In this document: positions 1-11,510 of the stretch, piece after piece
How the letters are laid out: each line of letters opens with the position of its first letter
How positions within the stretch are numbered: the stretch's first letter is position 1
Assembly (NCBI RefSeq): GCF_017654505.1
Contig: NC_054536.1
Location: 93,706,359 to 93,770,358 of the forward strand
Reading direction: 5' to 3'
Origin: Polyodon spathula
Taxonomy: Eukaryota > Chordata > Actinopteri > Acipenseriformes > Polyodontidae
DNA: 64,000 bases
Made by a program: the position numbers and the translations under genes
Notes under the pieces: model-generated
Databases searched by the model: none
The model's input: only the letters and a program-made list of their open reading frames with translations
What the model was told of the DNA's origin: nothing

Positions 1-1428
1 CTACTGTGCTCTGTGGGAACGTCGCACCATTTCTATCTGGGATCCACTTCAAACAGATTGTAACCCTGTGGAATGCCAGCTATCCAGGTGAGGTGAAATA
101 CTCTCATTAGTAGACAGGTGGTATTTCAATGTGACCGCTCTGCCTTTCTCCTTATTTACAGCTGACGATGTGTTACAGATTAGTCCTTTAAAGCACGTAG
201 TGAGGCAGGGTGCCAGTGGTTTGTGTGTTTCTTGAGGTGCAGGGCAACAGTCATCCAGATCTGAGAATGAATTGCATCAGTGCTAAATATTATGAAACCT
301 GACTGAGTTAAGTGGTTATCAATTGGCCTGAGCATTTGTGGCCTCTTAAGATAGGTGGCTGCTTTTTGTTTAGTTGGTCTTAAAAAAAGCAGACTGTATG
401 TAGCAGAATGAGATTGTAGAGCTGAGAGTCATCACTGTCATGTGCATTAAGGTGCTCAACTGTATAATACATATGTTTGATCATTAATTGTCTCTAAATG
501 CTGAATTTGAAGAAGATCAATTACCATTAATGATGAACTATGGTGTAACCCCCCCCCCCCCAAAAAAAAATCAAAAAACAAAAGAAAATACTATATGTAG
601 AGTATGTATTCTTAGACAATTGTCTTTTAATCTCCTGACATCTCACTGGCTAGTACCTTTAGCAGGGGGGTACATTAACTTTCAATAGTCGACCAGCGTA
701 TAATGGTATAATCCACAAACCCAGTAGTTGGATGGATCGGCCCAGGACTGTCAATTATAGAATGCACCATGAGTTTCTCACATTTACTCCCCTTGTTTAT
801 CCAAACCCAGGTGATATTCTCTGTATTAATATGATTTGTTTATGCATTTTCTTACAGGATAAACAGAAGTGGCCCTGAAAACCAAGACCTGAACTGAGGT
901 AAACCATTTAAAAAATAAATAAATAATAGAATGTGGTTTAAGAATGCGGGTATCAAGAGAAAAAAAACCCAAACCTGCCTCTTCTTACACAATGCACCAA
1001 TCTCAGCTGTGCCCATTAGCCAGTCTAAAACAAAAACCCCAAACCCAAACCCCCCTCTTCTTACGCAATGCTCCAATCTCAGCTGTGCAGTGCTAAATAT
1101 TATTGAACACTAAGCGACTAATAATTGCTTTAACCACCAATGGTTGCCATTTTGACAATTACTTCTTTATCAGGATAACACAAAGTTCAACCAAATAATG
1201 TTTGAGGAGATGATAAGTGCATGCAATAAACTCAGATAATGGGATCAATCTGTTTATATAAACAGAAACACCACTAGTATGTAAGTAAGAGGTCTGCCTG
1301 AGGGAAAATGGGCAACAGTCTGCTGTAGATCATGTGCTGCTGCCACACTTTGTGCCAGTTCTGTGTCCTATTAATTACCCATGCTGTGGAAGAGGACAGG
1401 GAATGTTGTTTTAGTTGTATAGATGCAA
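1..1428. other. Intron-like DNA, no gene recognised
   Basis: AT-rich sequence with only short, uninformative open frames. It contains a C-run followed by an A-run near 549-570. No splice-flanked exon, RNA gene or recognisable transposon protein was found on either strand. Confidence 0.5.
979..1088. repeat. Two-copy direct repeat, 76-bp period
   Basis: A segment of about 34 bp (CTCTTCTTAC ... CTCAGCTGTGC) occurs at 979-1012 and again at 1055-1088 with two substitutions. The spacer is rich in AAACCC-like runs. It is probably a small local duplication. Confidence 0.75.
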
Positions 1429-1526
1429 ACTGTCCCAGTCTGTGAGGCAAAGGACATTGGAAACTGTCCCAGTCTGTGAGGCAAAGGACATTGGAAACTG
1501 TCCCAGTCTGTGAGGCAAAGGACATC
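1429..1526. repeat. 34-bp tandem repeat, about 2.9 copies
   Basis: The unit begins ACTGTCCCAGTCTGTGAGGC and recurs at 1429, 1463 and 1497 with almost no divergence, which implies a recent expansion. The apparent reading frames across it are a by-product of the repeat. Confidence 0.9.
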
Positions 1527-4367
1527 CTTCTTGTTAGCAGCAGAAAGGGGACTAAATATGGGAAGCAAAACAGAAAATATCCCATTGTTGTATTGTCCAA
1601 ATTATGTTTTCTAAGCACTTTTAGAAACAAATTCGCTTTTTGAGATGAATTTATTCAACATAGCCATCCAAGTCTCACTCATTTAGAGACACTCACTCAT
1701 TTTGGTGTCGTTTTGGTTTCCACATTAAACACAGGAATGCACAGTGCAGTCCAGTGCATGCCTTATATGAATAATGTGCACTGTAATTAACGTCTGACAA
1801 GTGACTAGCAGATACTGTAACCTGCAGTTTCGGTATACTATGACAGGAATCACAATTACTGCAGCGTGAGTAACAAATTCCAGTAGAGGGCAGTAGACGC
1901 ATTTACTGAATCACCAAGAGGTTTCAATATCCCATGGATTTCATTCTTTAAATACACTGCATTCTGTTTACAACGTGACGTGCTGAACCGGCCTTGTGCC
2001 TATATTAAATACATGCCTGTGTAAAATCCCGTGAGTGATACTGAATAGATACTGGTACTGTCAAGTTACATGCAGTGTAGAACTGAGTTGTGAAAGATCA
2101 CCAGGTCTCTCTATACTATGTTCCAGGGCTCACACACTTGATTGATCCTTAGGTAGAAAGATCTACTCACTCATTTTCATTTTGAGAAACTGGTCTCGCT
2201 AACAATTTGCAATGCATTCCAAAGAAGTATTTAAAACCCAGGCCTGTTGTTGGTTTTTTTTTTTGTTTTTTTTTTTTTTTTTGGTGCTCTGGCCATAAGT
2301 CATGCTGTTTCTATAAAAATAAAAGGAGAGTTAAGCTTACATTTTAAGGTTTCAGTATGTCAAAGTAATGACATACTCTTGCGTGCGATTTTGAGTGCGG
2401 GTTACATGTTGATGTGCGGTTATCAATCAGACTGTTTGAAGCATCTCATATGGTGTGTTTAAACAGAGTGCCGATTCTAGCTAGCTACATCCATTCCTCC
2501 ATTAAAAACAAATCGCAGAACCACAAGTCTGAATAATCCAAGGAAGCATATTGTTCTTTGGATTTTTTATGTAAGCATCCTAGTGTAGCTGCAGTGGGAG
2601 TCATTGTACCTCCAACAGTGGATTTTGAACCAGATCATGACACCAGTTTCAGTCTGTAATTTATGTTGATTATGACGGGAAACTCACGTGACATTCCAAG
2701 AACCTGCGGAGCACCTTGCGTGTTCAGATGAATCATTTTACATTTAAACACCAAACAAAATAAAATACAACATGAAAACAATTGGCCCAGCTCCACTTTT
2801 GTTTGATGAGAATATGACAACCTGAATTCCCTTTACATTGAACCTTAAACACAAATGCTTTGGTGTACTGTACCTCACAACCCCAAATCAACTTGTTTAT
2901 CTGGCTCTAGCAGCATGGTCAGTAATCCTCTTCAGGAGGGTTACCTAACAAGTGACAGACCACAGCAGCTGCAAGAAACTGCACAGTTTCTATAGCTCTG
3001 GGAAGTCCTTTGATACTGAACACGCAGTCTGACTCCTAGTCTATTTTAGGCAGATCTGAAGGGCAGGGCCAGCAGGTTAAGAAAATGAGGGTTCAATGCA
3101 GCCCTTATATTGGTATTGTGTTTGTGAGACAAGACTATGCTAACTGTACAAGTTAGATACTATTATACACTGCCCTTCAACAAATATACAGTGCCTATAG
3201 AAAGAACCATTTGCTGTGACCTGTAACAATGTAAATGAAGAGCAGCTGTTTTTACTTCATGCTAATAGGAGGACCAGCCAAGACATACTGTAGCTTTGCG
3301 TAAATATGAGCCTCCAATGCTGTTGATGGTTGAAGTGTAAAGTTGACTCCAGGGATCAGTCTATTTGCGGCCTCTCTGGCTCATCATTACACACACACAC
3401 GAACGACAGGGCCATGCTTCCTATATGTGTCACAAATGTTTCTATCATGCGGTAAAGCTTTTATAAACACGATACAGTTTACTATTTGTAACACCTGCCC
3501 GGTATGGGATTGTACAGAAACTGACTGTGCCAGTTCAATGTGATGAGGCACAGAACACATTATAGGATACCTTCAGGTTATTTAATTCTGAACCCAGACT
3601 TAATAGCATGAATTAGGTCGCCAAAAAAAAAAAAAAAAAAAAAATCACCCAAATACATATTAAAAGATGTGTGTTTATTGTAGAAATTCTAAAATAGCAA
3701 CACATTGTTTACAAGGTACTTGTTTAAGACACTCATTCCAGTCACCTAGAAATAGGTAGAGAGATTTTGAAGGGTTAAACAAGGTTCACATTAATGGGAA
3801 TCATTTACTTTGTAAAGTGCAAATGTAACAACGCTGCTACCCAGTGAACAGAGGGGATATACATTTACAAAACACAGTATAACAGTAACAGTACAAACAA
3901 AATACAACGGTCAGCCCAATACAATGGATGCTCCATTTACTGGTCCGTTTTACTTGCTCTTACTTGTCGTTCCAAACCCCAAACGCTGTGTTCCCACTCC
4001 TGCACAGACCAACTCAAACCCCAGGATGGCCACCTTCTATGTAAAAACGTGGACTGTTTATATTCAGCTTATTAAATGTACCAATAATTCAATTTGTCTG
4101 TGCCCAATAAGGCAGATAAAGGGAAGCGAGTGGAGAACCCAACATAATGTGATACAAATCAATTGTCAAGTGTCAGACAACATAATGCGTGCAAATCAAA
4201 TCAGTAAATAAGATTATAAAAATAATGTGAAAAGGTCATTCTTGACCCTGTTACATATTGTTTGTATTCTACCAGAATCAATATGAATATTACATATTTA
4301 AGAATAGACTGTTTAGTCCGTTTGTTGCAGTCTGTACCCAGCTTAACTGTAAATCAAAATTATGCAG
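1527..4367. other. Intron-like DNA, no gene recognised
   Basis: No supported exon. It contains a T-rich run around 2254-2282, an uninterrupted A22 tract at 3623-3644, and at about 3188 a short stretch (ACAGTGCCTATAGAAAG) that resembles the end of a fish Tc1 inverted repeat without a visible partner. Confidence 0.45.
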
Positions 4368-4953
4368 TGTGGCAAAGTGCCCCACCCCTATGTGTATTTT
4401 GTGTTGTATGTTGTGTGTTAATGTTGGTGTATAGTCATTGCTACATGGAATATAACCGGGTCTGTGTAACACGAGTGTTTAAAATGTATATTTGTATTTA
4501 GGCACAAGGATTGCACAGCACTTCACGTGCAGGTAAAATGTAATAATATTCGAGCACGGGGAATTGCACTTTATTAATTCACGTGCAGTTGTACCGAGAC
4601 TCCAACTGAATGATTGATTAGCAGTCGAGTCTCGGTACAGCTGCATAAAAGCAGCATGTTTTCACTCACTCAGGGTTGTGTGTTCGGTGAGTGGAGAACG
4701 GGATTGGGGATGGAGGTAATTGTAATAGATATAATAATAGAAGCTCACCGTGTTTTGTCTGTATAGTCCGTTTTGTTTTGGCTACGAGTGATGTGTCCTG
4801 TGTCTTGTTTGTCTTACAAACTTTTATTTTCTGTCTGTCTGTTCATAATAAATGCTGAGCAAGACCATTCGTTCAGCTTCACCAAACTCCACCTCTGTTG
4901 TTTATTTCCTGGTTTCTGGTCTGATGTCACCCACTGCAGCTGTCTTTGTAACA
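4368..4953 (+). mobile_element. Solo LTR, family 1
   Basis: The block begins TGTGGCAAAG and ends TTTGTAACA, the TG...CA ends of LTRs. It has a TATA-like CATAAAAG near 4645 and an AATAAA signal near 4848, the usual U3-R-U5 order on the + strand. The flanking pentamers TGCAG and CGCAG match at 4 of 5 positions. The same family lies inverted at 25279-25893 and 49090-49694. No internal gag or pol was found next to it, so it is most likely a solo LTR left by recombination. Confidence 0.65.
4585..4644. repeat. Inverted repeat (dyad) inside the LTR, upstream of its TATA-like box
   Basis: GTACCGAGACTC at 4591-4602 is matched exactly by its reverse complement at 4627-4638. The arms extend to 17 of 18 pairs if flanking bases are included. 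The dyad sits just upstream of the TATA-like element and recurs in decayed form in the sister LTR near 25610-25672, so it is a property of the family. A protein-binding dyad or an RNA hairpin are both possible. Confidence 0.7.
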
Positions 4954-5816
4954 CGCAGATACATACATTAAGTCTATGCTTGCAATATATAATTGATGTG
5001 CTTTGTTGATGTATTTGGCTGACTAACCCCTTGCATACAGATTTTTTTCCAGGGCTCTTCTAATTGTGCTTCATGTTTATTTTTGCTTGGGTCTGCACAC
5101 AGTTCAAGCTGTGGGTTTCTTTTCACTTCACTGCTTTATAGATCTAAAGCATTACAAGATCCTGCATTGAAAGCACTTGCCCTTTACTGAACGATTATCT
5201 CTGACAGACAGTCCATATTGGCAGTTGAGCCTGTAAGTATTAATGCCCTCCATTACATTCAGCCTTATTCCCATGGATACAAGTGGATTTTAATTCAGTT
5301 ATTGAGGAAGAAACTGTTAAGAAGATTGGGAAAAGATTTGCCCTTCAGCAAAAAGCGTGTACATGATTCAACCAGTCATCTTCTAGATGCTGGGATAGAT
5401 ACCACATTTTAATAAAGACCTGTGAGATTGAGTGTTTTCTTATGGGATGATTGTTCATTTTTATTTTGGAATATTTGTTAAAAACAAAAAGTATTGTCAT
5501 TTTATGTTGATTAAAAATGAATAAATAGTTTTAACAGTACATTGAGACAGCTGAGTACACGCACTGCTCCCTCGATTTCATGATTCGCTATTTCATGAAT
5601 TTGCAAAGGCTATCTGAGGAATATGTTATTTGGGGATTTTGACTCCCATTGCAGGTCGGTTGTCCTGGAATTTGTATTTTGTTGTTTAACGAGCCACACC
5701 TCATTTCAGACCCTGATTCGCTGCTATGCTAACCATGTTAGATTCATCTATAGATGATGGAACTTGGTAAGGATGTAAGCATTAAATGTATAGAGTATCA
5801 AAATGAAGTGCAGGGA
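4954..5816. other. Intron-like DNA with a possible pogo/Tigger relic
   Basis: No exon supported. At about 5555-5640 the sequence CTCCCTCGATTTCATGATTC, followed by a TCGCTATTTCATGAATTTGC-like stretch, resembles the ends of pogo/Tigger DNA transposons. No matching opposite end was found, so this is a weak call. Confidence 0.35.
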
Positions 5817-6347
5817 TGTGGCAGGGATGAGGTTAAATCCTATCGCTGTCAGCAATCACAGGCATGGCCGTTTCCCAATTAGGTAATTGGTGCTAATTGG
5901 GGAGTGGCCATATTTCTAAAATGAGCCAGAAGTGCTTTGTTTGTTGGAGGGAGTTAGGTGAATGTTTTTGACCTGTGTGTAGATGCTAGTGAACGTTATA
6001 GTGAAAGTGAATGCCCAGCCTATATTGCAGTGGTACTATGGCCCATGGGATCTATTCCAGCCCTGGTCTTTGTTCAAACCAGGTCCTAAATTAGTTAATT
6101 GCATCATAGCAGCTTCAATTAACTACATTAGAATCTGCTTGGAGTAAAAACCTTGTTTGGATTAGATCTCGAGGGCCAGCGTTGAGTACCACTGATATAT
6201 TGTATTGTTTGGTGTACACCTTTTGTTTTGGCCCTTGTGCCTTTTTCTTTGTGTCTTTTTGTTTAATAAATGTGTGCTTTAGATTGCAGCTGCTGAGTCT
6301 CTAATACCCGCCGGTAACATCTTGGGCCGTGACGCTATCCCGTCACA
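5817..6347 (+). mobile_element. Solo LTR, family 2, interrupted by a MITE
   Basis: It starts TGTGGCAGGG, ends CCGTCACA and has AATAAA at about 6265. The flanking pentamers AGGGA (5812-5816) and AGGAA (6348-6352) match at 4 of 5 positions, consistent with a decayed 5-bp target duplication. Removing the nested 167-bp element and its duplicated target leaves an LTR of about 355 bp. No coding interior is present. Confidence 0.55.
6028..6194. mobile_element. hAT-like MITE nested in the LTR
   Basis: The ends are perfect 10-bp inverted repeats, CAGTGGTACT and AGTACCACTG. The 8-bp flanks CTATATTG (6020-6027) and ATATATTG (6195-6202) match at 7 of 8 positions. An 8-bp target duplication with CAG-starting ends is typical of the hAT superfamily. 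At 167 bp it cannot encode a transposase, so it was mobilised in trans. It is younger than the LTR it interrupts. Confidence 0.7.
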
Positions 6348-7045
6348 AGGAACAATCAAAGACAATGCTTAATATAACTCTGGTTAACATCACACCCTGC
6401 TTATTCTCATCAGATTGAAATGTCCCGACTACAATATAATGGAAACAAGCTCCTGAGAATATCATTGTGGTTAATATCACACTTTGTTTAATAACAAGGT
6501 AACAGTTGTACAATTGATTCCACCTCACTTAATAATACAACTTTGAGAGCCTATCACACTCTGAAGTGGCTTCTACTGCTATAAGAATTCGTACAGGAAA
6601 GTACGAGGACTCCGAAGAGAACTAGCATTGCTTTAGTGTCAGTGTCAGCCCCACACAGGGTGTTTTCTGCAATGAAGACATGACTTCTTGTAGGAATAAA
6701 AACAATATTGGCAGCCAGGAGTGGCAGCTCTGCTGAGCTATTGTTTGTGTAATGTATTCAATACAGTAGCAGATAGACCAGTGGGGTGGATGTGAACGAG
6801 CTGCTTTGTCTGCTCTTGTTAATGAGGAAGCCGGGAGTTATTTCCTTGCTGCAGAGGAGCAGAGAATAGTTCAGGGCAAAGACAAAAGAACAAAACACAA
6901 CATTAGCCTGTGCTCTAATGCCTCTCATGGGAGATTCTAAGATCTCTGGCAAGCAGTTGGTTAAATATTTAAAAGGTAAGGTAATTTAAAAAAAAATAGG
7001 CCTTTTCTTAAGCATGCAAGGGGATGCCATCCCCATGCAGAAATA
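6348..7045. other. Intron-like DNA, no gene recognised
   Basis: AT-rich sequence with scattered stops in all frames. Nothing recognisable was found between the LTR and the Tc1 element. Confidence 0.5.
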
Positions 7046-7253
7046 CAGTACTGTGCAAAAGTTTTAGGCAGGTGTGAAAAAATGCTGTAAAGTAAGAATG
7101 CATTCAAAAATAGACATGTTAATAGTTTATATTTATCAATTAACAAAATGCAAAGTGAGTGAACAGAAGAAATCTACATCAAATCAATATTTGGTGTGAC
7201 CACCCTTTGCCTTCAAAACAGCATCAATTCTTCTAGGTACACTTGCACACAGT
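7046..7253. repeat. Tc1 terminal inverted repeat, left
   Basis: About 205 bp matching the reverse complement of 10878-11081 with scattered substitutions and small indels. The inner part overlaps the 3' end of the transposase frame (last codons near 7184). Confidence 0.9.
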
Positions 7254-7351
7254 TTTTGAAGGAACTTGGCAGGTAGGTTGGCCCAAACATCTTGGAGAAC
7301 TAACCACAGTTCTTCTGTGGATTTAGGCAGCCTCAGTTGCTTCTCTCTCTT

Positions 7352-9814
7352 CAGAAGGGAGACCGCATCAAAACAAGAACAACAACTCAGGTAAGACAAC
7401 CATTAAATGTATTTATCTAAATGCTAGAAGTATCAGAAACAAAATTCTAGAACCTGAAGCTACTGCACTAACAAGTAACTATGATGTGATAGGTGTTACT
7501 GAAACTTGGTTGTCTGAGAGTGATGGGGACGAATATAATATTTGTGGGTATACACTGTCTATGAAAGACAGGCAGGACAGAAGAGGAGGAGGGGTAGCGC
7601 TATACATAAGAAACAGTCTTGAAGCCCAGGTGTTAAACCTGGACAAAGAAAATAAAGCCGAATCAATATGGGTCAGAATAACGGACAAAAATTCAAAGGG
7701 CATAATAATAGGAGCATGCTATAGACCGCCAGATTCAGACAGTGAGCAAAATAATCTGTTATACAATGACATTAGAAAAGCATGTAGCAAAGGAGAAGCC
7801 ATACTAATGGGGGATTTCAACTTCCCCCATATAAAATGGGAAAACCCAGTGGGTAGCACGAAGGATGAAATAGAAATGGTGGAAATGACAAATGACTGCT
7901 TCCTAACACAATTTGTCAAGGCACCGACTAGAGGGGAGGCATGCCTTGATTTAGACTTTTCAAATAACAAAGATAGAATAACTAAAACAGAGGTCAGAGA
8001 ACCACTGCCAAACTCAGACCACAACATGGTCTCATTTGAAGTGTTTTTTAAAACTCCAAAAGTAATGACTTAAGCTAAGGTTTACAATTTTAGAAAAGCA
8101 AACTACGAAGGTATGAAACAGAGACTAACAGAAGTAGATTGGAGTAAAATAGAGAAAACACCCACAGAAGAAGGATGGTTGTTCTTCAAAAATGTAGTAC
8201 TAGAGGCGCAAAACAATTACATCCCTAAAGTAAACAAATCTAAATGTAATAAATAAATAAATGTAATAAAATAAACAAATCCCCTGGGCTGGATGAGATC
8301 CTCCCAGTAGTACTCAAAGAAATGAAAGAAGTAATTTACAAACCGCTAACCAAGATCATGCAGCAGTCTCTTGACACAGGGGTGGTACCGACAGACTGGA
8401 AAATTGCAAATGTAATACCGATCCACAAAAAGGGAAACAAAACTGAACCAGGTAACTACAGACCAGTAAGCATGACTTCCATTATATGCAAACTTATGGA
8501 AACTATAATAAGATCCAAAATAGAAAATTACCTTTATGGTAACAGGGTCCTGGGAGACAGTCAACATGGTTTTAGGAAAGGGATATCGTGTCTAACTAAC
8601 TTGCTTGATTTTTTTGAGGATGCAACAACGATAATGGATAATTGCAAAACATATGACATGGTTTATTTAGATTTCCAGAAAGCTTTTGACAAAGTCCCGC
8701 ACAAAAGATTAATTCTCAAACTGAACGCAGTTGGGATTCAAGGAAACACATGTACATGGATTAGGGAGTGGTTAACATGTAGAAAACAGAGAGTACTGAT
8801 TAGAGGAAAAACCTCAGAATGGAGTGTGGTAACCAGCGATGTACCACAGGGATCAGTATTAGGTCCTCTGCTATTCCTAATCTACATTAATGATTTAGAT
8901 TCTGGTATAGTAAGCAAACCTGTTAAATTTGCAGACAACACAAAAGTAGGAGGAGTGGCAAACACTGTTGTAGCAGCAAAGGTCATTCAAAATGATCTAG
9001 ACAAGATTCAAAACTGGGCAGACACATGGCAAATGACATTTAATAGAGAAAAGTGTAAGGTACTGCACGCAGGAAATAAAAATGTACATTATAAATATCA
9101 TATGGGAGATACTGAAATTGGAGAAGGAATCTATGAAAAAGACCTAGGAGTTTTTGTTGCCTCAGAAATGTCTTCATCTAGGCAATGTGGGGAAGGTATA
9201 AAAAAGGCTAACAAGATGCTTGGATACATTGTGAAAAGTGTTGAATTTAAATCAAGGGAAGTAATGTTAAAACTGTACAATGCACTAGTAAGACCTCATC
9301 TTGAATATTGTGTGCAGTTCTAGTCACCTCGCTATAAAAAAGATATTGCTGCCCTAGAAAGAGTGCAAAGAAGAGCGACCAGAATTATTCCGAGCTTAAA
9401 AGGCATGTCATACATATGCAGACAGGCCAAAAGAATTGAATCTGTTCAGTCTTGAACAAAGAAGACTATGTGGCGACCTAATTCAAGCATTGAAAATTCT
9501 AAAAGGTATTGACAGTGTCGACCCAAGGGACTTTTTCAGCCTGAAAAAAGAAACAAGGACCAGGGGTCACAAATGGAGTTTAGACAAAGGGGCATTCAGA
9601 ACAGAAAATAGGAGGCACTTTTTTACACAGAGAATTGTGAGGGTCTGGAATCAACTCTCCAGTAATGTTGTTGAAGCTGACACCCTGGGATCCTTCAAGA
9701 AGTTGTTTGATGAGATTCTGGGATCAATAAGCTACTAACAACCATACGAGCAAGATGGGCCGAATGGCCTCCTCTCGTTTGTAAACTTTCTTATGTTCTT
9801 ATGTTCTTATGTAA
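7352..9814 (+). mobile_element. CR1 non-LTR retrotransposon, 5'-truncated, inside Tc1
   Basis: It begins just downstream of where ORF1 ends in the fuller copy at 37876-42445, so ORF1 and the 5' UTR are missing. It ends after a short 3' UTR in repeats of TTCTTATG, the tail type of the CR1 group. The Tc1 sequence continues directly on both sides, which fixes the boundaries and shows the CR1 arrived later. No clear target duplication is seen, and CR1 insertions often lack one. Confidence 0.9.
7393..9738 (+). pseudogene. CR1 ORF2 (endonuclease-reverse transcriptase), degraded
   Basis: This would nick target DNA and copy the element RNA into it. The endonuclease half (7393-8073) shows the NARS, TETWL, GDFNFP and SDHNMVSF motifs and ends in a premature TAA at about 8071. 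A deletion of roughly 480 bp then removes the linker between endonuclease and reverse transcriptase near 8240-8280. The reverse transcriptase (8322-9323) retains DFQKAFDKVPH and VPQGSVLGPLLFLIYINDL. The catalytic FADD box has become FADN, losing an essential Asp. A second stop (Trp to TAG) lies at about 9321. The C-terminal part, 9436-9738, is readable in another frame and ends normally before the 3' UTR. Confidence 0.9.
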
Positions 9815-10877
9815 TCCCAGACAGACTCTATGATGTCAAGATCAGGGCTCTGTGGGGGCCATACCATCACTTCCAGAACTCCTTGTTCTTCTTTACGTTG
9901 AAGATAGTTCTTAATGATTTTCGCTGTATGTTTGGGGTCGTTATCATGCTGCAGAATAAATTTGTGGCCGATCAGATGCCTCACTGATGGTATTGCATGT
10001 GGATAAATATCTGCCTGTACTTCTCAGCATTGAGGAGACCATTAATTCTGACCAAATCCCCAACTCCATTTGCAGAAATGCAGCCCCAAACTTGCAAGGA
10101 ACCTCCAACATGCTTCATTGTTGCCTGCAGACAATCATTCGTGTACCGCTCTCCAACCCTTCGGCGAACAAACTGCCTTCGGCTACAGCCAAATATTTCA
10201 AATTTTGACTCATCAGTCCAGAGCACCTGCCACCATTTTTCTGCACCCCAGTTCCTGTGTTTTCGTGCATAGTCGCTTGGCCTTGTTTCCACATCGGAGG
10301 TATGGCTTTTTGGCCGCAAGTCTTCCATGAAGGCCACTTCTGACCAGACTTCTCTGGACAGTAGATGGGTGTACCAGGGTCCCACTGTTTTCTACCAATT
10401 GTGAGCTGATGGCACTGCTGGACATCTTCCGATTGCAAAGGGAAGTAAGCATGATGTGTCTTTCATCTGCTGCAGTAAGTTTCCTTGGCCCACCACTGCG
10501 TCTACGGTCCTCAACGTTGCCTGTTTGTTTGTGCTTCTTCAAAAGAGCTTGGACAGCACATCTGGAAACCCCTGTCTGCCTTGAAATTTCTGCCTGGGAG
10601 AGACCTTGCTGATGCAGTATAACTACCTTGTGTCTTGTTTCTGTGCTCAGACTTGCCATGGTGTATGACTTTTGATAGTAAACTGTCTTCAACAACCTCA
10701 CCTTGTTAGCTGAGTTTGGCTGTTCCTCACCCAGTTTTATTCCTCCTACACAGCTGTTTCTGTTTCAGTTAATGATTGTGTTTCAACCTACATATTGAAT
10801 TGATGATCATTAGCACCTGTTTGGTATAATTTTTTAATCATACACCTGACTATATGCCTACAAAATCCCTGACTTTG

Positions 10878-11081
10878 TGCAAGTGTACCTAGAAGAATTG
10901 ATGCTGTTTTGAAGGCAAAGGGTGGTCACACCAAATATGGATTTGATTTAGATTTTTCTTCTGTTCACTCACTTTGCATTTAGTTAATTGATAAATATAA
11001 TCTATTAACTTGTCTATAATTGAAAGCATTCTTACTTTACAGCATTTTTTCACACCTGCCTAAAACTTTTGCACAGTACTG
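10878..11081. repeat. Tc1 terminal inverted repeat, right
   Basis: Mirror of 7046-7253, with the outermost bases CAGTACTG next to TA on each side. Divergence between the arms is modest, so the element is not very old. Confidence 0.9.
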
Positions 11082-11453
11082 TAGATTTTCAAAAATTGGC
11101 CAACTCTTTTACCCTGGATAAAAACAGAGGCCATCACCTCTCTCCCATTGTTAACCGATAACAGTAATGGTGGACTTGCAGTTTGTCTTAGGTGCCAATG
11201 AAAAAGAGAAAGGAATAAATGCAATGTTCATTAAAGGCGGACAGATTTTTAAAAAGCCATTCTCCTACATGTTAGAATAAAAAAACAGAAAATTGTATAA
11301 CGTTATGTCATCACATGTCATCTTCTCAGTACTACATTACGCCTGTGTTTGTTGGAATGTACTACACAGGAAATGACATACTCCAAAACTGGATTCTGAT
11401 GACAACATTGATAAACCACTTGTTCCCAGAATCATGTACTGTGAGGTGGACAC

Positions 11454-11509
<56 letters not shown>
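11454..11509. repeat. (TTA)n microsatellite
   Basis: About 18 uninterrupted TTA/ATT triplets. The polyTyr, polyAsn and polyIle peptides that appear in translation are artefacts of the repeat. Confidence 0.97.

Positions 11510-11510
<1 letters not shown>

Larger units (their letters stand above)
7184..10659 (-). pseudogene. Tc1 transposase, split by CR1 and frameshifted
   Basis: A DD34E-type cut-and-paste transposase that would act in the nucleus on its own inverted repeats. The N-terminal part starts at a Met near 10659 (MASLSTETRHKV) and holds the helix-turn-helix DNA-binding region (QAEISRQTGVSRCAVQ). The catalytic core follows, with the first Asp in VLWTDESKFEIFG, the second in LQHDNDPKHTA and the Glu in SPDLDIIESVWDY. 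The C-terminal part lies beyond the CR1 at 7351-7184 (KREKQLRLPKSTEELW onward). Together the two parts are about 338 residues, the family's usual length. Breaks: a frameshift near 10270, a one-base loss near 9998, and the CR1 insertion near 9814/7352. After the insertion the upstream part ends in codons supplied by the CR1 tail. All three catalytic acidic residues are still legible. Confidence 0.9.
7046..11081 (-). mobile_element. Tc1/mariner transposon interrupted by a CR1
   Basis: Both ends carry the same inverted sequence, beginning CAGTACTGTGCAAAAGTTTT and flanked by the TA dinucleotides (7044-7045, 11082-11083) that Tc1/mariner elements duplicate. The repeats extend for about 205 bp. Without the CR1 at 7352-9814 the element is about 1.57 kb, the normal Tc1 size. 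Its transposase reads on the minus strand and is broken by the CR1 and by two small frameshifts, so this copy is not autonomous. Confidence 0.92.
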
